This document shows positions 1-9,800 of a stretch of 64,000 nucleotides of DNA, one piece after another. The stretch is from Andalucia godoyi (lineage: Eukaryota; Discoba; Jakobea; Jakobida; Andaluciidae). The notes under the pieces were generated by a model. That model made no database searches. It had not been told where the DNA came from and saw only the letters and a program-made list of their open reading frames with translations. Position 1 is the stretch's first letter. Each line of letters opens with the position of its first letter. Made by a program: the position numbers and the translations under genes. The stretch covers positions 69,549-133,548 of the forward strand of contig VRVR01000051.1 of the NCBI GenBank assembly GCA_009859145.1. Reading direction: 5' to 3'.

Positions 1-105
1 TGGAGATCAAAACCGAAAACATACTACTTCTCATTCTTGGGCCGTTGCAGCAACAACAAAACAAAAAACAAAAAAAACAGAGCGCTCGCAAATAGAAAGA
101 AAGTC

Positions 106-3100
106 ATGTCAAACGGCAGACCACCAAATGAGCGCATGTCTGTTCCGGGGCTTCCTCCCTTACCGGCATTTCGGTTTTCAGATCTTAAAAGCACTCCTTC
201 TGCGCCACCGCCACCATCATCACCCCTGCCATTGTCCGGTACTCTAGAAGCAGCTGCTCCCGGCCGTCCAAAGAACCCCTTGACAGAGGACATTGGTCCA
301 TTGCTGCCTTTGAGTAGGTCTCCCTTTTCTAGAGATCCAATGCCGCAGCCTCTGGCAATGAAATCGCCGACGGCCAAATCGAGTGCGAGCCCCTTCGCTA
401 CTTCTGGTGGTTCGTTTGTGGAGGATGGTAGTAGGAATGCTCCTGCGACGAATCCGGTGGCAGGAGCGAAGGGCCTCGAATCGATCGCCGGAAGTTCTCG
501 TGCTCTTGAGCCGATCCATGTCTATTTCAAGATGAACAGGTTCCACAAAGTAGTTCTCGCGACGAATGCTGGTATTCTGCTGTTCTGCTTGATTTCCTCT
601 TTCATTGTGCTGTACTATGTTGGAGCCAAGAGAGTCGATGGAGACGTTGTTTTCGAAAACTCGGTCAAGGTCCAAAATGACCTGGCAGTGTCGGGCGTTG
701 CGTCGTTTTCCGAACTACATGTTAACGGCCCTCTCTTTCTAGATGATGCGTCGTTGGGAGCAAACCAACTCTTCTTGCAGAAAAACCTTACTGTATACGG
801 GGGATCGCTGTTTTCGGGTCCTGTGGACATTCGCAGTGGAATGAACATTGCTTCTTCAGCAACGTCCACGTTTGAAGGTCCCGTTGCCGTTGAAGGATTG
901 ATGTCTGCCACGTCTCTTATCGTTCCACATCAGCTAACCGTAGGGGCAAATTTAACAGTAGAGAAGGACGCGTCCGTAGGAATGCTTCATGCTGCGACCC
1001 TCGAGCTGGATGGCAGCTTGGCACTGAACGGATCCATGCACATATCGGCGAATCTGACGGTTGTCGGTGCGACCAACTTCTTTGGCGGCCTCGTTGCTTC
1101 TGGCCCCTCTTTTCTGGTGCTCTCAAACGAGACGCTGTTCCAAGGAAGCGTTAGAATTACGAGCTCAAACTTTTCTGTACGAGGATCCTCTACACTAAAC
1201 GGCTCTTTGGCAGTCAAGAACTCGGTAACGCTGTCAGACTCTTTGCTGATTGGAAATCAATGGGCTACGAGCCCGTCTCTGTCTGTGAATGCCTCGCAGT
1301 TCTTGTTCATTGCACCAAAGGCGACATTCCTGGTGAATGCATCGTCTGTTTTCGACGGCCGCGTTCGGCTGAGCGCCCCAGCTCTCTTTCAGTCCTCGAT
1401 ATCCATTGAGGGATCGCTCAATGTCAGCGGTTCCTCGTTTTTCGCAGATTCGGTTGTTGTGAACGGCTCCGTTTCTGCTTCTGGCTCGCTGGCTGTCAGC
1501 GGCGATGCAACGGTGGGCGGCTCCGTTGTCGTCAAAGGGTTCGCGTCCGTGAACGACGATTTGCGAGTCGGAGGAATGATGAAGTGCGAAGGACCCCTGA
1601 GTGTCGGGCGGAACTTGTCTGTTGCAAACACCGCACAAGTCGCGCAGGATGTGATCATTCTTGGAAATTTGATTGTGCGCCGAAATATGACTGTCGAAGG
1701 ATCCCAAGACGTGTATGACCAAGTTATTCGAAATCTGGGGTTTGGTCGGTTTTCAGGACTGCGTGTGGACGGAAGCTCGATCCTCAACGGCTCTGTCACA
1801 GTCAGTGGATCTTCCCTGTTTTCCGGGAACGTATCTGTTGCGGGTCCGTTTTCATCGACTGGAACAGCGTCATTTTCAGGGCCGGTGACCCTGCGATCCG
1901 GGCTGTTCATATCCTCCGGTTCGCTTTCTCTCCTCAAGAATTCGAAACTGCTCGTGTCTGGAAATATGAGTGTGTATGGAAACAGCCAATTTTCAGGGTC
2001 GCTGACTGTCAATAACACATTTTCTGTGGCCTCCGACGTGTCGGTGGATGGACAATTGACTGTCGGTCGTTCCGTGCTGGTTTCTGGAAGTGCGGTGATC
2101 ACAGGAACGCTTTCCGCAGAATCTGGGTTTTTCGTGAACAATGTCTCTGTTCACGGATACGTGAACGTTTCGAACGGGCTGACGGTGATGAACGACGTCA
2201 TCCTTGCGAATGGCAGTCTGCTAGTAGGTAAGAATTTGTCGGTCCAAGGAAACGCGACGTTTGTAGATACTGTCTTTCTTGATTCCAGACTGACAGTCCG
2301 AGGACCATCAACATTTTCGTCTGCCGTGGCAGTTCTTGGGCCTGTAGTCATTTCCAACAATTCGCTAACCGTCAATGGCGTGCTGTCTGTGAATGGCTCG
2401 GTGAACGTGGAAAGAGACGTCACTCTTCGCGGAGACTTTGTGTTCGTCGGGCACTCTCTTCTTGTCAGCGGGGTTACTGGGCTGAACAGCTCCACATCTG
2501 TGACCGGAAACCTCAGTGTCGCTGGTCTTGGTCGGTTTTCTGGAGGTGTAGAGGTGACTGGTGTTCTCAGTACCGTGCAATTGAATGTATCAGGCTCGTT
2601 GAGCGTTTCTGGGACAGTTGTGATCGGTGGGTCGACAACCATCTCTTCGTCGCTGTTTGTCCAGAATTCGTCCACCGTGGGTGGGCTCCTCACGGTGCTG
2701 GGCAGCTTAAATGTGACAGACCGTGCTGTTTTTGACAGCCAAGTGTTCATCAAAGGAGGACTGTTTGTGCACTCAAACACGACGTTTTATCGGAACGTCT
2801 CTGTGGCGGGGTCCTTGTCGATCTTCGCAGCTGCGTACTTTGGCGATCTAACAGTCGTCACCGGTACCATGATAGTTCCTCGGTTGAATGTCTCTTCCGT
2901 TGCGATCTTTCATGGCGCGTTGACCGTGGGAGGAGATGTGGTTTTGGACGGGCTCCTGCAAGCAGGAAGTGGCTGTGTGGTGTCAAATTCTCTGCAAACC
3001 CTCGGCCCCATGACTGTGAACGGGTCACAAACTGTGACGGGCAGCATTACTGTCGGCAACTCGCTTTTCGCGAATGTAGGAAATTTCTCGGGGAGCCTTT

Positions 3101-5229
3101 GGGTTGGAGGTGATTTAATAGCTGAAGGGGATACTACTCTGCGTCGGGGCCTGAATGTCAGTGGCGATGTTTTCTTCAATGGCAGTCTCGCTGTCCTGGG
3201 CCAAGTGTCCGTGGCTTCCACTGCAGTTTTTAATCAGAATCTGACTGTGTCTGGTGCCGTGGAGATTCGGGGGACCTCTCTTTTTCGTGGAGATGCGTAT
3301 GTTTCCGGCGTTTCCAATCTGGGCGGAAGACTGTTTGCATCACCGAGCGAAGTTAGTTTCAACGTGTCAAGAATCACTCTGAGTTCTTTTGACCAGAATC
3401 GGCAATTCTGGTTTTCATCGGCGCTGTCGACTTCCCTGGTAGTGGACGATCGGAAGTTTTTCGGCCTGCAAGTAGATGGCAACTATAATCCACAACAGAT
3501 TCTGTTCCGGCCTCGACTGGTGCCTGGGGGCATGTTTGTTGATGCCAACGGCTCGGTCGGTATAGGTCCTGGCGTGTCGTCTGCGCAGGGCGCTCTTCAT
3601 GTAGAAAACGACTTCATTCTTGGGCCTTCCCTCTTCGGAAGCCGCTTCAAGATATCGATCCAGTCTTTGCAGTCGACTGCGGACCACTTCTTCATTCAGT
3701 TCGACACGTTGTCCGGGACGTTTACGTCGTCAAACATGCTGAGTTTCCAGCGAGGGACGGGTAATTTTGGAATCTCGCAATCGGTTCCTGCCGCAAAACT
3801 GCATGTGAATGGAGATGTGAGGGTGGAGAAGGATGTGCAGTTTGCAGACTCTGGCCTTCTGTGGCATGTGAACAAGGATGTTCAGGGACTTGCAGTGCTG
3901 CGGCAGGAGGGATATTTCAATGTCTCTGGAGAAAATGGCGATGCGATAATTTTTCGGAAGACGGATCCTTTCAACAGCATTCCCGTTGGCGGAATTGCGT
4001 TCTCCAACTTGCAAAATTCATCCGATGTCATTGCGTTGTCGATCCGAGGAAACGGTTCGATTGGCATCAACACCTTGTATCCCACGCACTACTTGGACGT
4101 TGCTGGAAATGCTCGTTTCCGACGCGAGGTGTTGCTGAATGACTATCTGGAGTTTGACTATCAGTCTGGTAGCCGCTTGCTGTGGAAATCACATCCGTCG
4201 TCGACGAGCGAGTTCCTTGTTCGGACGATAGAGAATCTTGCTGGACTGAATGCGGATGCTGTTTTGTTTGACAAGACAAGCGCATCCAATGCGACTGCGG
4301 TGCCGGGCGCCATAATATTTTCGAGCACCCCGTCCACCGGAGTCACCTCTTATCAGGTGGTCATCCGGACGGATACCAAAAGAGTCGGAATCAACGAGCT
4401 GAATCCGATGGCAGATCTGGACACACCATCGTGTCACGTTCGGAATGTCATGCAACACAGCACGGCGATTGAATATCAGCAAGCGCCCTCTCTGACTTCG
4501 ACTCTGCTGTATGCCCAGGTAAGCCCCACAACAAACCCTCCAGACGGAGACGGCTTTCGAGTTCGCTATCTCAGCCAGGCATTCGGCGTCTCTGCAAGAT
4601 CTCTTGTGTTTGAGAAGACCGATGGAACGAATCTCGACCCCGTTGGTCTGATTGGGTTTGCGATGACCGGCTCGGACGGCGTGGTACATCCCGCGCTTGT
4701 CATCCGTGGCTCTGGAAATGTCGGGATCGGCACGTCCAGTCCATCGTCGTCATTGGAGGTTGTTGGCGACGTAACCGTATCGCAGAACGTAATCATATCT
4801 GGGCAGTACCAGCTAGCGGCCGGTACCGTTTCGTCGACGTCGGGCATCCAATCATCATCGCTGGTCCTCAATGCCGCCGCCCACTCGACAAGCACCGTTG
4901 GCTGGTCGGTGCTGTCGGCCACGTGGGATCCGGTCTTTTTGGTTCTCTCCGTTTCTGCTGGAGTGTATTCGTTCGAAGGAAACGGCAACTTTAACCTTGC
5001 GGGCGCGTCTGCCTCGGGGAGTGCGCTGTCCATTCCATTTACTACGCCGTACGCGCTGAATGCAGCCCCAATATGCCAAGGCGGTGTGCGGAACTACCCT
5101 GGGTTTTTGGACGTCACCGCAGCTTACTCTTCATTAACTCTCAGGATGTACTCCACCGTCGGAAGTCTCGTTGCTTGGTCGTCCCTTCCGTCTCTTGGCA
5201 TCCAGTTGACTTGCGTCGGCGTGTCCTGA
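106..5229 (+). CDS. Giant type II membrane fibre-like protein A (1707 aa)
   Basis: Start taken at the ATG at 106; a longer frame would need a TTG. Residues 1-145 are Pro/Ser-rich and probably cytosolic. About 148-172 is a single hydrophobic membrane anchor. From about 180 to 1080 the protein is a run of short beta-forming repeats (L-x-V-x-G-S, V-x-V-x-G, F-S-G) packed with N-x-S/T sequons. From about 1150 to 1590 it carries five tail-fibre-like modules, the clearest being VGIGTSSPSSSLEVVGDV. A distinct C-terminal domain follows (about 1600-1707). The architecture suggests a glycosylated beta-solenoid stalk projecting from the cell surface or into a vesicle lumen, with the C-terminal domain distal. 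The same layout recurs in the convergent gene at 6890-12880, so the two are paralogues. No enzymatic motif is visible. Adhesin, scale or hair component are guesses only. Confidence 0.9.
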   Translation: MSNGRPPNERMSVPGLPPLPAFRFSDLKSTPSAPPPPSSPLPLSGTLEAAAPGRPKNPLTEDIGPLLPLSRSPFSRDPMPQPLAMKSPTAKSSASPFATSGGSFVEDGSRNAPATNPVAGAKGLESIAGSSRALEPIHVYFKMNRFHKVVLATNAGILLFCLISSFIVLYYVGAKRVDGDVVFENSVKVQNDLAVSGVASFSELHVNGPLFLDDASLGANQLFLQKNLTVYGGSLFSGPVDIRSGMNIASSATSTFEGPVAVEGLMSATSLIVPHQLTVGANLTVEKDASVGMLHAATLELDGSLALNGSMHISANLTVVGATNFFGGLVASGPSFLVLSNETLFQGSVRITSSNFSVRGSSTLNGSLAVKNSVTLSDSLLIGNQWATSPSLSVNASQFLFIAPKATFLVNASSVFDGRVRLSAPALFQSSISIEGSLNVSGSSFFADSVVVNGSVSASGSLAVSGDATVGGSVVVKGFASVNDDLRVGGMMKCEGPLSVGRNLSVANTAQVAQDVIILGNLIVRRNMTVEGSQDVYDQVIRNLGFGRFSGLRVDGSSILNGSVTVSGSSLFSGNVSVAGPFSSTGTASFSGPVTLRSGLFISSGSLSLLKNSKLLVSGNMSVYGNSQFSGSLTVNNTFSVASDVSVDGQLTVGRSVLVSGSAVITGTLSAESGFFVNNVSVHGYVNVSNGLTVMNDVILANGSLLVGKNLSVQGNATFVDTVFLDSRLTVRGPSTFSSAVAVLGPVVISNNSLTVNGVLSVNGSVNVERDVTLRGDFVFVGHSLLVSGVTGLNSSTSVTGNLSVAGLGRFSGGVEVTGVLSTVQLNVSGSLSVSGTVVIGGSTTISSSLFVQNSSTVGGLLTVLGSLNVTDRAVFDSQVFIKGGLFVHSNTTFYRNVSVAGSLSIFAAAYFGDLTVVTGTMIVPRLNVSSVAIFHGALTVGGDVVLDGLLQAGSGCVVSNSLQTLGPMTVNGSQTVTGSITVGNSLFANVGNFSGSLWVGGDLIAEGDTTLRRGLNVSGDVFFNGSLAVLGQVSVASTAVFNQNLTVSGAVEIRGTSLFRGDAYVSGVSNLGGRLFASPSEVSFNVSRITLSSFDQNRQFWFSSALSTSLVVDDRKFFGLQVDGNYNPQQILFRPRLVPGGMFVDANGSVGIGPGVSSAQGALHVENDFILGPSLFGSRFKISIQSLQSTADHFFIQFDTLSGTFTSSNMLSFQRGTGNFGISQSVPAAKLHVNGDVRVEKDVQFADSGLLWHVNKDVQGLAVLRQEGYFNVSGENGDAIIFRKTDPFNSIPVGGIAFSNLQNSSDVIALSIRGNGSIGINTLYPTHYLDVAGNARFRREVLLNDYLEFDYQSGSRLLWKSHPSSTSEFLVRTIENLAGLNADAVLFDKTSASNATAVPGAIIFSSTPSTGVTSYQVVIRTDTKRVGINELNPMADLDTPSCHVRNVMQHSTAIEYQQAPSLTSTLLYAQVSPTTNPPDGDGFRVRYLSQAFGVSARSLVFEKTDGTNLDPVGLIGFAMTGSDGVVHPALVIRGSGNVGIGTSSPSSSLEVVGDVTVSQNVIISGQYQLAAGTVSSTSGIQSSSLVLNAAAHSTSTVGWSVLSATWDPVFLVLSVSAGVYSFEGNGNFNLAGASASGSALSIPFTTPYALNAAPICQGGVRNYPGFLDVTAAYSSLTLRMYSTVGSLVAWSSLPSLGIQLTCVGVS

Positions 5230-6147
5230 GCCACGGTTGTCCATTTTTTCGTACTTCGCCACTGCTGATTTTTTTTTAATGCAAATCGTGCGCTCTCCCT
5301 TCGAGAAAAAGAACTCGCCTCCTGGCTGCTTCAGACTGTCATTCGTCCAGGGCGTCTCTCGAAACCTCAAAAAGCCCTTCGTGCGCTCTTGTTCAATGCT
5401 GTCTTTTCCCGATGCTGTGAAAGCCAGCCAAGCCCCTTCCTGAAAGACGTGCGCGATGATGGGATTCGTGATTAATGAGAAGCGTAAGAAAAGTTCGTAC
5501 TTGGCAAGGAAGGAGGGTCGCTGTCTGGCACCTCTCCATCGAGATTGGAATGGTGCGCGCAACATCTATTTGAAGATTACTCCTTTTCTAAATCTGAATG
5601 CATATTCGGCTCCGATGCAGGACTGTATGTGAATTGTCAGCAATGATTCTTCAATGCGAAGTAAGTGTGCAATGCAAACGTCTTTGCTTTTGGCTCGTCT
5701 TTTGTCAAGTGTCTCTGTTGTCGAGTGATTGGCAACCAAATATAAAAACAAAAATCCCGTGCCGTCGTCGTCTCTGCCTTTTCCATGCTGGTCCGCTATT
5801 GCCGGGGTCTCCTGCATGCTTGTCGATGAGTGCTTACGGCACCCCACCGCCCAATCCTCTGGTGCACCACCCGGTGCGAACGGACGAACAGCATCTGCTG
5901 TAGTCCCGAGCAGACGTCGTTCGAGTCGACATGCTTCGACTGTGCTTCGAAATCGTCAGAAGCGCTTGCTCAACAGAAAGGAGCGTCTTTGCTTGTTGTA
6001 TCAGGTTTTTTCGTCTTCCCAGCAGCGATTTTTACGTACTGAAGCAGGTACGTAAGCAACACATCATTTATTTATTCTTGCATACTTTTTTCGCTTTCCT
6101 TTTTTTTTTTTAATTTTTCATTTTGATTGTGTACTGGGAAAAGAAAT
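5230..6147. other. Spacer between fibre gene A and ATP11
   Basis: This 0.9-kb spacer holds the Fanzor relic listed at 5500-5632. Downstream of it are only short reading frames in conflicting phases. One encodes a hydrophobic stretch ending near 6042, preceded by a 25-codon ATG frame at 5826, but I could not join them into a convincing gene. A T-rich tract at about 6085-6120 precedes ATP11. No RNA gene was seen. Confidence 0.5.
5500..5632 (+). pseudogene. Relic of TnpB/Fanzor nuclease C-terminus (copy 1)
   Basis: The frame reads H-R-D-W-N-G-A-R-N-I-Y-L-K from 5537, matching the RuvC-III/tail motif of TnpB/Fanzor proteins and the D-R-D-W-N-G-A-R-N-I-Y of the copies near 20.6 and 60.7 kb. The upstream Cys-rich finger is not recognisable and the frame closes at 5632, so this is a remnant, not a functional nuclease. 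It lies 3' of fibre gene A. Confidence 0.65.
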
Positions 6148-6792
6148 ATGCTGCAGACAGCGCTTCGTAGAGGGGTGTATCGTCCAACGGCTGTACCAGC
6201 ATTTTCAAGAGCAATGTCGTTTTCGTATCCGGGTCCACGCAAGCTCGGGGATCTTGTGAAGCTTCCGTTGCTTGAGCGGGAGTCGCCTGAAAAGATCCGG
6301 CATATCTGGCGTGAGTACCACAATGACGAAGAGAGAAGAACGGATGGAAAGCGGCCTTCATTTGCGGAGGTTCTTGAGTCGTCGCAGTACTCGCAGCTTC
6401 GTTTACGGTCGAAGCAAAGTCCGATGTTTGTGTTTCCGGTGCTGAAGCCAAAGGGATATATCAACTTGGTGACGCAGTTTCAGGACACGTTTTGCCTGGC
6501 TACCTCGCTTGAAGAGTATCAGAAACGGAGGTCGTTTTCATTCCCGCATGTCACGATTACGTTCTTCGAAGAGCTAATGAAGGAAAAGAACATTGTGCTG
6601 ATGCGTGCCGACATGTTTTCGCCCGATTTGACAAGAGATGAAGGACAGCAAATGTTCCAGAGTTTGCTCCGGTTTTACTTGTCGGACAGGGAATATACAA
6701 GGTTTGTCGAGACGTTCAATTCAAGACCAAGAGAATTTAATTTCCAAGACCTGCTGAAGGAAATCCAGGTAACCCAATTAAATGGAAAATAA
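6148..6792 (+). CDS. ATP11: ATP11/ATPAF1-type mitochondrial F1-ATPase assembly chaperone (214 aa)
   Basis: Start is the ATG at 6148; the longer frame begins with TTG. The first ~25 residues (Arg at 7, 8, 12 and 21, no acidic residue) look like a mitochondrial presequence. Residues ~55-210 match the ATP11 family: a basic K-x-x-x-L-x-E segment, then F-V-F-P-V-L-K-P-K-G-Y, an internal F-x-x-L-M-K-E-K and a C-terminal R-F-Y-L-S-D. Atp11 binds free F1 beta subunits in the matrix and prevents their aggregation until F1 assembles. The length fits the family after presequence removal. The gene sits between the two giant fibre genes, with only 97 bp between its stop and the 3' end of the second. Confidence 0.88.
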   Translation: MLQTALRRGVYRPTAVPAFSRAMSFSYPGPRKLGDLVKLPLLERESPEKIRHIWREYHNDEERRTDGKRPSFAEVLESSQYSQLRLRSKQSPMFVFPVLKPKGYINLVTQFQDTFCLATSLEEYQKRRSFSFPHVTITFFEELMKEKNIVLMRADMFSPDLTRDEGQQMFQSLLRFYLSDREYTRFVETFNSRPREFNFQDLLKEIQVTQLNGK

Positions 6793-6889
6793 GTACTTAA
6801 TTATATATCCACAGATAAGGAAAAGAGGAGAACGGCATTGCAACTCCGTACGTGAATGTGTGCAACCGTGCAAGGGTGGCTCTCTGGAG

Positions 6890-9800
6890 CTAGAGAGCCG
6901 CAATACAGTGAACGTTGATGTTGCCAGAATAGGCAGACCACGATGCAGCTGTGAACTGATAAGTGCGCAAGTAGAGATCCAAAGACGAAGTTCCGGGGTG
7001 CGGCTGTGCGAAGTAACCATGATCTAGAGATGTGGAGCAAACAGGAGGCCGCGCAAACGTTGTGCTGAAGGGCACGGTAAGACGAGCACCACTGCAAGAG
7101 TACGAGCCAGAGAAGCCCGCATAACCACCAAAACTGTAAGTGGAATCTGCGAGAGACCCGGATCCGCAGGCAGCAAACGGAGTTCCGATGATCAGAAATC
7201 GGACCGATGAAGCCCCGTCTGCGGCGATCGCAGATTCGACCATAGTCTGCGACGCGATGTTTACGCTCACCTTATCCAGCAGGTCTATCGACGAAGAGTC
7301 GAGGTATGTGTTGCCACCGACGACATGCAGGTTCTTGGACGGGCTTGCAGTGTTGACACCAACGCGGCCTGCTTGGTCATTGACCGACAGACTGACAACA
7401 TCAAAGTTTCGAAATTCGAAGCCGTTGCTGCCAGAGACCGTTTGGAACACAACGTTGGATGAGGCGTCTTTGGATGCGGAGAACCGTGTCGGGCACCTCA
7501 GAAATGTGAATGCACTGGATCCGGCGGAAAAATACGCATACGTCACAAGTTGTATGGAGGTTTGCGTTCGAAAGGTACCATCCACCAACACCATGTTGGA
7601 GGGGACGGCAGAAGAACCAAAGGTAACAGCGCCATTGGAGCGAACAACAATCGCTGAACTTCCAAATTCTATCCAGGAACTTGCGCCCGTGGTCTTCATG
7701 GTGTACGTATCCGACGCACTTTCATAGCTGAACAGGAAGTCCAACACGCTGGATGCGTGATGCTGCAGAATCACCGAGGGGGAATGGGAGATGAGCGAGC
7801 CGCGATGAATCGTTATGTTCTGCGTCCCTCGAACGTTGCCCACAACATGCAGAATATAGCCTGCATCCGGAGATGTGGTGCCCATCCCAATCCGACCATC
7901 TTGTCGGATGACCATGTGGCTCGTCGTGGAGTCATCCACAGCATACGTAGTCGCAAATACAAAACTCCCAGACGTCTGCTCATAGACTGTGATCGGAGCG
8001 ACCAAGGATCCAAAAGAACTCGCAAGTCTCGTTCGAAAAGACATGTCTTGCAGCAACTCGGATGTTCTGAACACTTTCAACATCTCCGACGTTCCTTCAA
8101 GATACGAAAACGCCTTCTCTCCAATAATTAACTGGTTTCGCACTCGCACGTCGCCGTTCACAACAAGAGGGTATCCCAGAGTCAATCCTGCGGTGTTGAT
8201 TCCAACATTTGCTGAAGGACCATCCAAGGAAAGGAGCTCCACAGTTCCGATCGTATTGGTAGCAATGAAAACAATGCGACCATCTGGAGCGCCTCCCGCA
8301 GCGTCTGTCTTTCGGATGACGCATGATCTATGCGTCGGGTCAGCAGATTCGATCCGAAACCCATCTTGGGAAGGAAATCCGTCGATCAGCGTCCCGACAC
8401 GGGAGTTCTTCAAAAATACTAAAGATCCATTCGTGACGACGTGTTCCCTAAGGACTGCTCCAGTTCCATAGACCTCAAACATATAGTCCGTGCTCGAAGT
8501 CGACAGGCCGTTGATCACAACTTGCTTTCCTTTGTGTATGGAAAGAACACTCCGAACAGGACTGCCGCTCGGAAACGGAACGGTCGAAAAGACCGCGACA
8601 TCGGCAGTATCTCCCAGGCGATAGGACGTCGTGTTCCGGTCTCCCCAAGGACTGTTCTTGTCAACCCAAATAGAGATCCCAGCAGCATCCACGAACTTGC
8701 CATACTCTCGATTATCAATTCGCAGGCCGCCCTCCACAGAAAGCCGGTTCCGTACCATCACATCGCCGTCCACATCCAGAGTATGCTCTGCAACGGCAGA
8801 GCCGTTTGGAGAAATCAGCAACCGGTAGTTTCCAGGAAACGTCGAAACCGCCAACAAAGACCCATAGGTCAAATCTAGCCGCGCTCCAGTACCAGTGGAA
8901 TCGGAGAGTGCTACGTTGCCAATTACAATCGGCTTTGCAACATCAAGATCCCCTCGTGGGACGTACGTGTCGGGAAACCCTATCGAAACTTGGGAGGAAT
9001 CCACATGCAGAGTCAATCCCTTGTTCTCAATGTTTGGATCAAAGTGGACGGAACGGTGGCCAGTGGTTAGCCGTATCTTGAGAAAATCGTCGAACAGGAT
9101 TGGTGTCATATTGTCGGAGCGAAATTCAAAGAATGGTGCATCAATGTACATGACACGCTGGTGAAGACGTAAAGCGGAAGACAAACTTGCAAACCCATCC
9201 TGCGAGTTTCCAGTCATTTCAAAGTTTGCAGACTCGACATGAAACGAATTACTAATTGAAACGTTATTTTGGAAAACGAGAGACGAAGATCCGACGGACA
9301 GGTTGCCCGCTACAAAGACGGAGCCATCCACGACCAGCGCACCCGCTACGGAAACTTGAGCGGTCGTGTGCAACGTTCCGTTCACGTGGACTTTCCCGGC
9401 CACGCGCAACGATGCTTCGAACGATCCATCACGTGCAGAAATGTCTCCGTAAACAGTAATTCCTGTCTTTGAAAATATACTGTTGTTGATTGCAAAAACA
9501 TCAGCAACAGATATTGCGTTTTCGGCAACGAAGGATCCAGCACTGAGAAAAGCGCCAAGGACTCGAAGAGACGACGCATAGACACCTCCGAAAACCTCGA
9601 CACCTTCCGACACATTCACGAACTGCGCCGTCAGGCTCCCCAGCACATTCACATTCTTGCCAACTTCCAGTCTGCCTCCGATGCGGGTTGATGAATTGAC
9701 AAGTAACTGATTGCGAACGAGCAGCGAGTCGCTGCACGTCATCGTAGAAACGGATGATGCAGATCCGTTCAAGAAGATGCCACCTAGGGACACAAGCCTT

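Noticed and set aside
37-105. N-terminal extensions starting at TTG or GTG (also at 6127, 20251, 28536, 33616, 41064, 41339, 45079, 52075, 53857, 56009, 59559)
   Set aside because: Eukaryotic initiation strongly favours ATG and each gene has an ATG close downstream, in most cases just before the first structured segment.
5826-6042. Possible small gene: a 25-codon ATG frame followed in another frame by a hydrophobic segment (S-L-L-V-V-S-G-F-F-V-F-P-A-A)
   Set aside because: No intron with usable ends joins the two frames, and no family is recognisable. Transcript data could revive it.
6047-6160. gtacgtaag at about 6049 as donor and ctgcag near 6156 as acceptor, adding an upstream exon to ATP11
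   Set aside because: The frame would be kept, but the ATG at 6148 already gives a good mitochondrial presequence and the added exon has no recognisable content.
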